Shown here: positions 39,222 through 48,900 of the stretch, in pieces
Layout: every line of letters starts with the position of its first letter
How positions within the stretch are numbered: the first letter of the stretch is position 1
Origin: a virus
Reading direction: 5' to 3' (one strand)
Virus record (IMG/VR): IMGVR_UViG_3300042691_017652
Coordinates: 1 to 58,834 of that record
DNA: 58,834 nt
Program-made: the position numbers and the translations under genes
The notes under the pieces: generated by a model
Told to the model about the DNA's origin: nothing
The model's database searches: none
What the model saw: the letters and a program-made list of their open reading frames with translations, nothing else

Positions 39222-40731
39222 ATTCCTCGGTGATTGGGGCGTACCAGACGTTCAGGGTCTTGCCACCCGGTACGCGGATTTTGTCGTGTGAAGCGTTGCA
39301 ATCGCGCCGTAGCGTCGTCCATAGATCCATGCCGGTCTGGACCTCGGCCTTGTTACGCTTCAGATACTCGGAGAATGCGGTCCCTCGGAACACCACGCAT
39401 CGAACCCCGTCGATGACCTGCACGATCGGGATGTTGCGCAACAGTGCTTTACGCTCGTTCGTATCCTTGCCGTCCTTGGAGAGATCCGCCTTCTGTACGA
39501 ACTCAGCGAATTTCGCCTGAACGATCCCCGAGGCTGACGCTTCTTTTGGCACCTCGATCGTTCGTAAATTCGGCACCAACGGATCCAGCACCCGAGAACG
39601 CCAATTGTCGAGGGTGATCTTCGGGATGTTGATCTTGAGGCGCTCGAAAATCAGCGTCCCCATCAGGCTCGGATCACGCAGCACCACGGTCGGGATGTTT
39701 GAAATCAGCTGCCCATTCACGTGGATACCCCACCTGGGAGGATCGGACAGGTACTCGATCAACTCCGAGAACTGCGGGAGCGCATCGTGCGCGTCGAGTT
39801 CCTTTTTCTCGTCCATCGAGATCCCAAACTCCCGGGTGACGCAGACCTTCCGATCGCAAAGCGACTTGCAGGGCTCCTCCGCACACCGGTACAGATAGTC
39901 GCGACGGGAGGCGGAGCGAATGACCTTTTTCGCTTCGGCAGCACCCAAGGGCTTATCGAACATCGTCCCGTTAAGCGCTACCGCATCGTCGAAGAAGTTA
40001 TCTGGCCTTGCCCTCTTCAAGTACACGGTGACGTTGTACAGCGCTTCATTCCGGGCACCCGACTCGACCCCCGAGTGGATCATCTTCTGGATGCAGGGTG
40101 GGGCCTCAAGGTGCTCACGAAGCGTGAGTTCGGCCAGCTGCTCGACGGTGACGCGCTTGCTTTGCGCGTACTGCAGGAAGAGATCGAACGAGAGCTTGTT
40201 GCAGTCGTCATCGAATCCATACCTCAGCGTATGTTCAGCGTCGAAATAGCAAAGGTTAATCCAGTTCCCCAGCGCCTTCTCGCCACTTGACGTCACGAGC
40301 GAATCCTGCTTCGGGAAGATCTCGGTCTTGTGCTTAATTCCCAGCACGTCCCGCCACGATCCCAACACCCGCCGCACCTGCTTGGCCGGGAGGTACTCCT
40401 CGCCGAAGAGGTACAAGTGCGCACCCCCGCGCTTGGTCCGGCACATCACCAGCGGGAGCCTGTACTCGTTGATCTTGGCCTGAAGCGCCTCGAAATCGAT
40501 ATCCTCTGGTGACTCATGCTTGTCGACGTCAATCGCCCCGAACTTGCAGGTACCACCATCAGTCACCGGTACTATACCTAACCCGATCCCACCTTCCAGG
40601 TGCTCGAGGTATTGATCGTTCGTTACCTCACCTTTTACCGTCGACATGTTCCCGGACGTCGGATCCCAGCGCCCGTAAGAGCGGAGATTCCCCGAGAACA
40701 GATCGGCGAAGTCGTTTACTAACCCTTCCAT
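39178..40731 (-). CDS. AEP-family primase / primase-polymerase, 517 aa
   Basis: The N-terminal catalytic core has FGAIDVDKHESPEDIDF (D-x-D near residue 67), KRGGAHLYLFGEE (the S/G-x-H motif near 100) and a following strand region, as in archaeo-eukaryotic primases. A PriCT-like segment follows (HSGVESGARNEALYNVTVYLKRA near 220-240), then a Cys cluster (CAEEPCKSLCDRKVC) that could bind metal. The C-terminal ~170 residues are a separate domain. First gene of the early operon, with leader ATAGAGGAACGTAAAGG after the array-B promoter. No DnaB-type helicase is encoded, so this enzyme likely starts replication. Confidence 0.85.
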   Translation of the reverse strand: MEGLVNDFADLFSGNLRSYGRWDPTSGNMSTVKGEVTNDQYLEHLEGGIGLGIVPVTDGGTCKFGAIDVDKHESPEDIDFEALQAKINEYRLPLVMCRTKRGGAHLYLFGEEYLPAKQVRRVLGSWRDVLGIKHKTEIFPKQDSLVTSSGEKALGNWINLCYFDAEHTLRYGFDDDCNKLSFDLFLQYAQSKRVTVEQLAELTLREHLEAPPCIQKMIHSGVESGARNEALYNVTVYLKRARPDNFFDDAVALNGTMFDKPLGAAEAKKVIRSASRRDYLYRCAEEPCKSLCDRKVCVTREFGISMDEKKELDAHDALPQFSELIEYLSDPPRWGIHVNGQLISNIPTVVLRDPSLMGTLIFERLKINIPKITLDNWRSRVLDPLVPNLRTIEVPKEASASGIVQAKFAEFVQKADLSKDGKDTNERKALLRNIPIVQVIDGVRCVVFRGTAFSEYLKRNKAEVQTGMDLWTTLRRDCNASHDKIRVPGGKTLNVWYAPITEEYEVKVDEPEFTTEF

Positions 40732-40757
40732 CCTTTACGTTCCTCTATCTATTACTA

Positions 40758-40786
40758 TTGACACCACCTCGGTGGGCTGGTATAAT
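40758..40786 (+). promoter_or_regulatory. Consensus sigma70 promoter on the plus strand, facing into array B
   Basis: TTGACA (40758-40763), 17-bp spacer, TATAAT (40781-40786): perfect consensus, but pointing away from the early genes, into the half-site array and then antisense to the end of the late genes. There is no plus-strand gene for it to express. It could make a primer RNA for replication or an antisense/regulatory RNA. Confidence 0.78.
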
Positions 40787-40813
40787 TATAATACATCTCT
40801 CCCCGGAGCACAA
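40785..40813 (-). promoter_or_regulatory. Early promoter for the primase operon
   Basis: Minus strand TATAAT (40790-40785) with TTGTGC at 17 bp (40813-40808), 54 bases upstream of the primase start. The -35 is imperfect. The -10 overlaps the -10 of the opposing plus-strand promoter, so the two would compete for RNA polymerase. Confidence 0.6.
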
Positions 40814-40833
40814 GTCTCAGCATTGCTCCACCC

Positions 40834-41084
40834 GTTCCACCGTTCCATCATAATGGAACACAGATGGAACAGTCAGAACCCCCGTCACGTAAGGCCTCCC
40901 GGCATCTGTTCCATTGTTCCATGCATATATACGTATACCTTGCGTGTTCAGAAACCTGAATATGTATATATATCAGATGGAACGGTGGAACAGAGATACC
41001 ACTGCCTCAGAACGCCCGTCGTACGGGGCCTCGGAGCCAGTAGGCTGTTCCATCTCCGTTCCATCATAATGGAACAGTGGAACG
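40834..41084. repeat. Half-site array B, inverted copy of array A
   Basis: In the 499-bp gap between the early operon and the late ejection genes (40732-41230). Twelve GTTCCA/TGGAAC half-sites in groups of 4, 2, 2 and 4, with GTTCCATCATAATGGAAC palindromes in the outer groups and an AT-rich core containing GTTCAGAAACCTGAATATG and runs of TATATA. Its reverse complement matches array A in order, spacing and length (about 251 versus 253 bp), best around TTCTGACYGTTCCATCTG and ATTCAGGTTT. The rest of the gap holds two opposed promoters and a terminator. Confidence 0.82.
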
Positions 41085-41175
41085 GTCTCGAGGGGTTCTA
41101 GACGGCAACCCTGTCCCACGAACCACATAGGTCGTCGCCAGGATAGGGTTCACACGGGTGCGCGAAATGAAGATT

Positions 41176-41201
41176 GGAAAGAGAGCCTCTCGGAGGCGCT
41201 C
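41176..41201 (-). terminator. Terminator for the late ejection-protein operon
   Basis: Minus strand GAGCGCCTC-CGA-GAGGCTCTC (one internal mismatch) followed by TTTCC, 30 bases after the stop at 41231. A short U-tract makes it a moderate candidate. It would separate late transcription from array B and the early promoter. Confidence 0.6.
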
Positions 41202-41230
41202 GAGCCCCCGGTGGCTATTAATGTAGCTTA

Positions 41231-43249
41231 CTACCTCTGCAAGCTCAACGGAGACCCCAAGGAGCCAGCCGGAGACCCATCCTCGCGCCCCTGGGTGTCC
41301 TCTGGATATTGAGGAGTGGGCTTCCTTGCTGCCGCTTGGCTTCCGGCGAGTGCTCCACCGATATTCGCCAGGGTGGATTGGGATTTGAGCGCGGCTTCTT
41401 CGGCCTGAAGGTTACGCATGATCCCCTCGATCACCGGGTCGAGCTGCGTGGTCGGAGTGGTGAGTTTACCTGCCACGGATTGTGCCGTCTGTTCCGGCAT
41501 CCCGGTCACCCGGGGGAACGTGGCGCGGAGGGCTTCAAGCGTCGCCTGGACCGGGCTACCCGACAGGAGCGCACGAGCTGCACCCACTCCGGAGGCCCCC
41601 TGAGTATCGAGGTCGGTATCCAGCGCGGTCCGGCGGAACCCGGCTTTTTCGGTGCCGAGCATCTTCGATTCCTCGAGTAACCGGCGCTTAAACTCATCAA
41701 ATGCTTGGTCGTCCCTAAATGCTTGCCGGATCCGGGCTTCTGAGTCTTTGCCGAATATTGTCCGCATAGGGTCCGCCGCCCCACCACCCGCGCGGAGCTT
41801 TTCGAGCATCGTTTGCGCGATCCCTGCGCGGTAGGCATCGTAAACGGAGGGGTTCTTCGAGAAATCCGCGATCTCGCGCCGCACCATGAGTTCGGGGGTC
41901 TGGTAAATGCGCTTGCCCTTCTCCATCGCGTCCAGCATCTCGGAATCCCCGGCGTACTGAAGTCGGGCCTGCTGGTATTGGGGCGAGAGCTTCTCCATTT
42001 CGCGCACCAGCCGGTTCCGCATGTCCATGTAGGTGACTCCCTGGTGGGATACCTTACGGGTGATCGAGTCCGTTTGCGCGTCGATCAGATCGTCGAGTGC
42101 GAGCTTGGTCTCGTGCAGTCCGCGTAGAACGTTTTGCGGTTTCGAAATGTCGATCCCTTGATCTTCCATCCGACGTTGACCGACTTTCATCGCCTCTTTG
42201 AAAGACGGCAGATTCGAAAGCCTCGCCAGATCCCGCGAATTCTGTGGGGTGAAGGTGGGAGCGTTTGCCCACGCGTCCTGGTAAAGTGCGTTGGCCGATG
42301 CGCGGCGTGAGTCGAGCAGATTCTGGACGTCGGTGTAAAAGTCCTTGCTGCCTGACATTAAAGTGCGGAGATCATCGGACACCCTAGGTACCCGTCCCAC
42401 CTCGCGCTGCACGAGCGCGGTCTTGGTCGCTTCTCGGGCTTGTCCCGGTGCCTGGGAGGCACGTCTGAGGAGATTCGCTGTGGCTTCCCCAACGTCGGCT
42501 AGGGTCATCTCACCGCGCTGCATGGCCTGCAATGCCGCCAGTGCTTGATCCGGAGTCTTGCCGTCTTGCTGCAGCGCCCGGGCGATAACGATGTCCGCCG
42601 CCTTGTTCTGGTCGTCGAATCCCATCGCGGATTTAAGCGCCCGAAAGGAGGGCATCACCACGTACTTGCCGAGTACGCCAAGTCCACCAGCGAACAGTGA
42701 CCCTTGCGCTGCACCTCGGGTCATCTCGCCGGGAAGTTCGCTCAACGGCTTCTCGGTGGTTCCCGCTGCAGTGATAGCACCCTGTCCTGCACCGTACCCC
42801 ATGGCTCTCGGGATCGAGGGGGAGGAGCCGAAAAGAAACTGCGCAAGCCTCGGTGCGATTCGAGCCGGGACCTGGGGTGCTAGTGATGCGCCGCCGGTAA
42901 AGACTGCAGGGACTGCGGCACCGGCCACTTCGGCCAGTGTGCTCTTTATTGGATGTTCTTCTTGGTACTTGCGGAGTGATTCACGTTCGGCTTTGACTAG
43001 ATCCGAGTAGTCGCCACCACCAAGCGACCGGGCACGGGCCATGGCTTCGTCCGCGAATCCCATCGTGAGTCCCTGGGCAAACGCAGCGGGCATGCCGGAG
43101 AGATTCGGCTCTTCGCGCTTCACCGGCGTCCTCGGGGTCCAGCCTTGGGCCGTCCCGGTCTTCCGGGCCACGAACCGCTCGATCGTCTCGTCCGACGCGT
43201 TATCGGGGAATTCGTAAATGACGCCGTTGATTAGCCGCTCTTTTGCCAT
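41231..43249 (-). CDS. Large internal/ejection-type virion protein, 672 aa
   Basis: N-terminal INGVIYEFPDNASDETIERFVARKTG is a small domain common at the start of phage internal proteins. It is followed by an Ala/Gly-rich membrane-active-looking region (AGAAVPAVFTGGASL) and long amphipathic helices (ALQQDGKTPDQALAALQAM, EREVGR-type coiled segments). Large helical proteins encoded together after the tail genes of podoviruses are ejected into the cell envelope with the DNA. No lysozyme or protease motif seen. One-base overlap with the gene upstream. Confidence 0.65.
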   Translation of the reverse strand: MAKERLINGVIYEFPDNASDETIERFVARKTGTAQGWTPRTPVKREEPNLSGMPAAFAQGLTMGFADEAMARARSLGGGDYSDLVKAERESLRKYQEEHPIKSTLAEVAGAAVPAVFTGGASLAPQVPARIAPRLAQFLFGSSPSIPRAMGYGAGQGAITAAGTTEKPLSELPGEMTRGAAQGSLFAGGLGVLGKYVVMPSFRALKSAMGFDDQNKAADIVIARALQQDGKTPDQALAALQAMQRGEMTLADVGEATANLLRRASQAPGQAREATKTALVQREVGRVPRVSDDLRTLMSGSKDFYTDVQNLLDSRRASANALYQDAWANAPTFTPQNSRDLARLSNLPSFKEAMKVGQRRMEDQGIDISKPQNVLRGLHETKLALDDLIDAQTDSITRKVSHQGVTYMDMRNRLVREMEKLSPQYQQARLQYAGDSEMLDAMEKGKRIYQTPELMVRREIADFSKNPSVYDAYRAGIAQTMLEKLRAGGGAADPMRTIFGKDSEARIRQAFRDDQAFDEFKRRLLEESKMLGTEKAGFRRTALDTDLDTQGASGVGAARALLSGSPVQATLEALRATFPRVTGMPEQTAQSVAGKLTTPTTQLDPVIEGIMRNLQAEEAALKSQSTLANIGGALAGSQAAARKPTPQYPEDTQGREDGSPAGSLGSPLSLQR

Positions 43250-44871
43250 TACTCTTTCTCCCTACCCTTTTCGTCTACTTTTACTCTCGGAGCCGAGAAG
43301 TAGGTGGTGTACGGCACCCAATTCGGATTCATGACTAATTTACCGTTTTTATCTCGAGCAGTGAGTGGATTAGCATCAAGATATCTTCGCCACTCAGCAG
43401 TAGCACGAGGAGTAATAGCACCATTAACCGCCGCATAATTGGACATATAGTTCTGGAAATCGCGGTCGCGTAGTCTTTGAGCCAACTGGTATTGAATAAT
43501 CGTGTCATTGCTACTTGGCTCCTTGTCCGAGGAGAACGTCCCGAGGCGCATCATTTGCACGTCGACGTTCGACACATTGGAGTCACCCGGGATCTTGTTC
43601 TGCTTTGCCGAGAGTGCGGCCAGCGCGTCGAATTCGTTGAACTTCGCACGGTCACCGGAGAGATATTTCGCGGTCTCGCCGATCCCGTAACCCATTCCCT
43701 TCACCATCCCGGTGTTTATCTGTTTGTTCAGCTCCAGAGCGCGACGCAGGTTCGTCACATCGTCGTCCAACCCCGCGAGGAATGGATTAATCTTCTCGGC
43801 CACATACTTGTCCGCAGCCTCGCGATCCTTGGTTTGCTTCTCCGCTCTCTCCTTCGGCGTGAGCCCTGCGTACCGATCGGTGGTGTCCAGCGGCACCCCG
43901 GCTGCCCGTGCTGTTTCGGCAACCGCAGGAGCATTCCCTGTGCGGCGATTCTCTTCGATTTCCTGCCGAAGACGATCCGCCTGGAGTTTAGCCGTCGCGA
44001 TGCTTTGCGATTTTGAGGATTCTTCAAGATTCCGGGCCCGTGTAACGATCTGCTCTGCGCGTTGACGATCGGCTATCTTGAGCGGGTCACCACCAAAGGA
44101 GGCTAATGCCTTCGCCACCTCGGGGTTTTCTTTGCGGAAGGCCTCGCGCTGCAATTCGGCTTGCGCTAACTGTCGACCCTCGGCGGTGCGGACATCGACT
44201 CCGAGCCTCGCCGCCACATCGGTCAGAGGCTTTGCAGCCTGCGCCGCCTTGAATGCTGCGGGGAACATCGGATCGGTGAGTTTAATGTTCGCGGACGCTG
44301 CGAACTCCCGCATCTCGGGTGTAGCCTTCTCGATCGCCTGCAGTTCTAGGATTCGTTCGATCCCTTTCGGGGACCGAGGGTCAATACCTTCGGACTGTAC
44401 TTGCTGCTGGAAGGCGGTGAGCTTTGGAGTGAGCTTTGATGCCACGTTGAGGCCCAATGCTGCTGCCTCCTTCTCTTCTCGGACTGCAGCGTTTGCCAGT
44501 TCAAGACGCATTTTCGCGAGTTCAGCAGCACGGGACTCCTCCCTAGCTTGGGCTTGTTGATAGGAACCTACGGCGGTCCCCAGTGATTCGCCGAAAGAAC
44601 CGGTTCTCGTGGGTGCCAAGAATCCCTGAGCAAGTGCGAGCATCGTCGGATCGACACGCCCTTTGCGATTCTCGAGTGCCGCTTTCATTGCTTCGCGTGC
44701 TGCCGTCACCTCGGCCATTGCCGCTTTGTAGGCTTCGGTCTCCGACCCCATCGCTTGTCTTCCGAGCGCGGACAAGGAGACCTCCCCGAGTTTATTCGGG
44801 TCGATTTTGAGCATTTGCGCCAGGAGTGGGCTGTAGCCTTCCGCGCCTGAATCTTCAGCAGATGTGGTCAT
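43249..44871 (-). CDS. Helical internal/ejection-type virion protein, 540 aa
   Basis: Largely alpha-helical and Ala/Glu/Lys-rich (YKAAMAEVTAAREAMKAALENRKG, AREESRAAELAKMRLELANAAVREEKEAAAL). A mid-region motif DLTDVAARLGVDVRTAEGRQLA-like block and the C-terminal GVNGAITPRATAEWRRYLDANPLTARDKNGK complete it. Similar long helical proteins sit in ejectosome operons. Assignment by composition and position; no enzyme domain. Confidence 0.62.
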   Translation of the reverse strand: MTTSAEDSGAEGYSPLLAQMLKIDPNKLGEVSLSALGRQAMGSETEAYKAAMAEVTAAREAMKAALENRKGRVDPTMLALAQGFLAPTRTGSFGESLGTAVGSYQQAQAREESRAAELAKMRLELANAAVREEKEAAALGLNVASKLTPKLTAFQQQVQSEGIDPRSPKGIERILELQAIEKATPEMREFAASANIKLTDPMFPAAFKAAQAAKPLTDVAARLGVDVRTAEGRQLAQAELQREAFRKENPEVAKALASFGGDPLKIADRQRAEQIVTRARNLEESSKSQSIATAKLQADRLRQEIEENRRTGNAPAVAETARAAGVPLDTTDRYAGLTPKERAEKQTKDREAADKYVAEKINPFLAGLDDDVTNLRRALELNKQINTGMVKGMGYGIGETAKYLSGDRAKFNEFDALAALSAKQNKIPGDSNVSNVDVQMMRLGTFSSDKEPSSNDTIIQYQLAQRLRDRDFQNYMSNYAAVNGAITPRATAEWRRYLDANPLTARDKNGKLVMNPNWVPYTTYFSAPRVKVDEKGREKE

Positions 44872-44872
44872 G

Positions 44873-45925
44873 TTAAATATCCCCGAAGTCCTTGCCCCAC
44901 GAATTGTCGACGTTCGTAGCAGGCGACCATTCTACATTCGATTTGTACCAATCGGAAAGTGCGCCACCACCATCGCTGCCCGAACCAAAAAGGCTCTTGA
45001 AGGTGTCGGTGATTCCCTGGACTGCCGAGGTCCCACCCGCACCTGCGGCGAAGAGCGATCCGAGTCCGGCGATTTGCGAGAGTGGTGAGTTTGAATATGC
45101 ACCCGGCATCGGACCCTTGAAGTCCTCGGTCACCGTGGTCGGAACCTTTAAATTTGCGAAAATGTTCCCAGCACCGGTAGCGGTAGCAATTGGTGCAAGA
45201 AGCTTTGCCTGCTCTTGCGCTTGACTCTTCGCACCGAGGTCGAATTGACCGGTGATCGATTTAATCGCGGCGTCCAGGTCCGCTTGTCCAAGACCTTTGG
45301 TGGTCTCCGCCGCACTGCGGTAAAGACCGGCTTGAGTACCCGCAGTTCTCATCGCTTCGTTGTAGGCGTCCGCCATTGCTTTCGTTTGTGCACCGGTAAG
45401 ATTCGCTTGAACATCTGCGCCCATCTGCCCCAAGGCACCCATCATGCGTTGCGATCCGGTGCCGCCCGTGCCACCAAAGAACGATTTTAGCGCTGGCATC
45501 AGATTCCGCTGCATGTTTTGCTGCGAAAGCCTTTCCATCTCGTCCACCACCCCGGGCATTCTTGCGCCGCCACCCTCGGGGGTGTATCCTGAAATGAATG
45601 GGTTCAGGTATTGAGAGATTAGCTCCGGTGTGATCCCTTGTCCGGCCTTCTCGGCAAGACTGGCCGCGTCAGTAAAATAATCGCCATACCCCTCGAGATC
45701 GGTAGCACCCCGGGCCAACGCTGAGGTCTGCAGCGGGTCGAATCCAGCGACCAGTTCCGCACCGGTCTTCGGCGTGAATACCCCCTCTGCCGACGTCGTA
45801 CCAAGAGCACCCGATCCGGCTTTAGCTAGATTCTCCAGGTATGCGTTATACCAGTCGGGACCCGCCGTACCGGTCGTCTTTTTAGTCGTTACATCGGGTA
45901 ACGGTGATCCTTGGGTGAGGCTCAT
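44873..45925 (-). CDS. Tail/internal virion protein, 350 aa
   Basis: N-terminal DWYNAYLENLAKAGSGALG is a conserved start in this type of phage protein. Residues 50-230 are Ala/Gly/Gln-rich helices (EMERLSQQNMQRNLMPALKSFFGGTGGTGSQRMMGALGQM), then a Gly-rich hydrophobic segment (IAGLGSLFAAGAGGTSAV) and polar C terminus. Position and the membrane-active look suggest an ejected protein. Overlaps its neighbours by a few bases. Confidence 0.6.
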   Translation of the reverse strand: MSLTQGSPLPDVTTKKTTGTAGPDWYNAYLENLAKAGSGALGTTSAEGVFTPKTGAELVAGFDPLQTSALARGATDLEGYGDYFTDAASLAEKAGQGITPELISQYLNPFISGYTPEGGGARMPGVVDEMERLSQQNMQRNLMPALKSFFGGTGGTGSQRMMGALGQMGADVQANLTGAQTKAMADAYNEAMRTAGTQAGLYRSAAETTKGLGQADLDAAIKSITGQFDLGAKSQAQEQAKLLAPIATATGAGNIFANLKVPTTVTEDFKGPMPGAYSNSPLSQIAGLGSLFAAGAGGTSAVQGITDTFKSLFGSGSDGGGALSDWYKSNVEWSPATNVDNSWGKDFGDI

Positions 45926-48900
45926 TTGTTCGCTTCCTTAAAGTACGCGAGTGGATTCTTGGCCGGTGGTGGGATCTTTTTCAGGGATCCCGATCGCTTG
46001 TGCTTCCTGATCGCCTCTCGCATGGCATCCAATTTCCGCGCCCCTTCTTTGTTCGACCCGTCACCCAGCGCCGCCACGATTTCCGCATCGAACACGTACT
46101 CACCGTCCGCGAGTCTCGCCGGGATTAAATCGTCCTGTCCACCACCCGCACCCTGCACGTAGTGAGAGCCTTTGTGTGGTGTCCCACCCGTTGCGGCCTG
46201 CAGTGCTGAAGGCATTATTATACCACCTTGCGCGTACTTTTGGACAGATCCTCCGTTAAGAAACGGTTCAAGTACGCTATCTATTGATGGTTCTTTACCA
46301 TATGCGTAATAGTCCATGTCTTCCTTCTTAGGTACTTGGGGTTCAACACCTGACGCTCGGCGCAATGCGGAAAAAGCGTCATTCTCGGCTTTTTCTTGGC
46401 TCGGGAACAGGAACGGAAACATCGCGGCCAGCGACGGAAGGTCGGTGCGGAATCGCCCACCCAGCCATGCCTCTTGGGGCATATCGATCTTCGATGTCAC
46501 CGCAGGTGCAGCGCCCATGAGCATCCCGCCGTCCCCAGTAGGCACTGCCGCGCGAGAGGAAGTGGGAGTGCTCGTCGACTTTTGCGCAGTCTGCACGGTT
46601 TGTGCGGTGACGGGCTCAGGGTCTTTAACCTCGACCTTCTCGATCTCTTCCTGGGTGAGGTCTTGCACCGTTTTGGTTTCGGTCCTTACCACTTCGCCCG
46701 ACCCTGTAATCACCTCGGTCACCACTACCTCCCCCGTGTCGGTGTTGACGCGAGTTTCGGTCGTAGTGTTCGTGTTGTTGCTTACAGTGACATTGGTCGT
46801 CACATTCGATGACGTGTCCTTAGTCGTAGTCGAGGTCCCGTCAACGGTTTCGGTAACTTGAGTTACAGTTCCGAGATTCGTGTCTGAAGTGATGGTGGTG
46901 ACCGCACCGGTTTTCAGATCCGTGGACACTGAGGTGGTAGTCCCACTATTGGTGTCTGTAGTAGTGTCTGTAATCACTCCAGTCTTGCTCTCGACTACCG
47001 TGCTGCTGTTCACTCCAGTGCTGTCGTTTAGGACGACCGTGTTTTTCGTTCCGGTATTCGGATCCGTAATCAGCGTAGTTGATGCCCCGGTGTTCGCGTC
47101 GATTTTGGTGTCAGTAGTAACTCCAGTCGTCGGATTTACTTGAACACCGGCCTCGATCTTCACCCCGGTATCTGCTTTTACCCCGGTATCTGCTTTTACC
47201 CCGGTATCCGCTACGACTCCAGTATCTGCTTTTACCCCGGTATCCGCTACGACTCCAGTATCTGCTTTTACCCCGGTATCCGCTACGACTCCAGTGTCAG
47301 CTTTTACCCCGGTATCTGTCGCCACAGTGTCGGTTTTTACCCCGGTATCTGTCGCCACAGTGTCGGTTTTTACATCCAGAACCACACCCGTGTTGATGTC
47401 AGTCTTGGTCTCTGTAACTACTCCAGATCCTTGATCAGTTTTGGTCTCAACGACTACCCCGGATCCCGGATCAGTTTTGGTCTCAACAACTACTCCAGAT
47501 CCTTGATCAGTTTTGGTCTCTGTAACTACTCCGGTTCCTGGATCAGTCTTAGTCTCAACAACTACTCCGGTTCCTGGATCAGTCTTAGTCTCAACAACTA
47601 CTCCGGTTCCTGGATCAGTCTTAGTCTCAACAACTACTCCGGTGTCCGCTTTAATCCCGGTATCCACTGCAGCGCCGGACCCTGCTGTCGCTCCGGTTTC
47701 CGCTGTAATTCCAGTATCAGCCTTCACCCCAGTATCCACTACAGCGCTGGACCCCGATTTCACTACGTTCGTAAGTTCGCCGAGAGTGAGATCGGTTCCA
47801 TCTGCTTTGGTTCCTACGACTACATTGGTGGACGCACCAGCACCATTCCCCGTAATCGCTGACCCTAAAGCGTCGCCGAGTGTCACGTCTTTACCGTTAT
47901 CCGTTGCGACTACGGTGGCTAGGTCATTAACGCTTAGCCCTTGATCGGCAAGAACGGAATCGGATTTCGAGACTGCAAGATTTCCGACTAATGTGTTCGC
48001 AGTGGTCACCGCCGCGTTGTCGCCCATAATGTTTGACAAATCGTTCGCCAGTGTTTGCCCTGCCGCCCCGAGATCTGTGGTGTTCACGAGATCGCCGACC
48101 AAGGTCGAAGCTTTCTCCCCACCGTACACGGTTTCGAGATTTCCGATCGCGTTATTTACCGCGTTTTGATTCGCCGCCGTTCCGGAGCCTATAAAGGTCG
48201 ATTGTTGGTCCAGGGTATCGAGTTTAGTCCCCTGTAAGGTCCCGCTTGTCGGACCACCGTAGAGTGCACCACCCACCATCGAGGTGAGTGCCTTGGTGGC
48301 ATCAACAGACCCGGTAAGTGCGAGGTCCACGGCAGCGGAAATCGCACCTTCTTCACCGGCCTCCTTAGCTGACTCTTTTACTATTGTTTTTGTTACACCC
48401 ATCGCACCAGTGGCTGCGTCATCCGCCGTGCTTCCAAGCACCTTGCCGACGACCTTGCTCGCACCGGCTGCCGCCCCAGCCAGGGCCACCGTGGTGCCTG
48501 CCGCTACCCCCGCCGCTTTTTGGGCTGAATCGTGTGCAGCCTGCGGTGTCGCACCTGCTTTAATTTGATTATCATACTCGGTGTTGTAGGCCGCACCGCC
48601 GTTCTCCATTGCGGAAGCGATCGTCTCTTTTACCCAAAACCCGGGCGCGCCTTTAAGGGTCGCGATTTGTAGAATCTCTTCAACGACTTCACTACCTATT
48701 GTAGCACCGAACGCTTTCGGGTTGTTGAAAACCGTTGAGACTAAATTCCCGAAATTCTCAGCTGCATCTTTGACGCCTGTGGACGACCCGAGCTTGCTGA
48801 TAGCAGAGTCAATGTCTTTCTTACCCTGCGTAATATCAGCACCTTCTGCTGCAGTCGCCGCAGCGGAGAGCGCGTTAGCTTTATCGAGTGCTGCAGCACC

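Noticed and set aside
19108-41084. Composite transposon or IS ends (inverted repeats 21.5 kb apart)
   Set aside because: No transposase gene lies between, no target-site duplication is visible, and the repeats are clusters of short palindromic half-sites instead of simple terminal repeats.
47400-47650. CRISPR-like array (regular 36-bp spacing)
   Set aside because: Units are contiguous, in frame within a 1737-codon gene and have no unique spacers; they encode a 12-residue peptide repeat.
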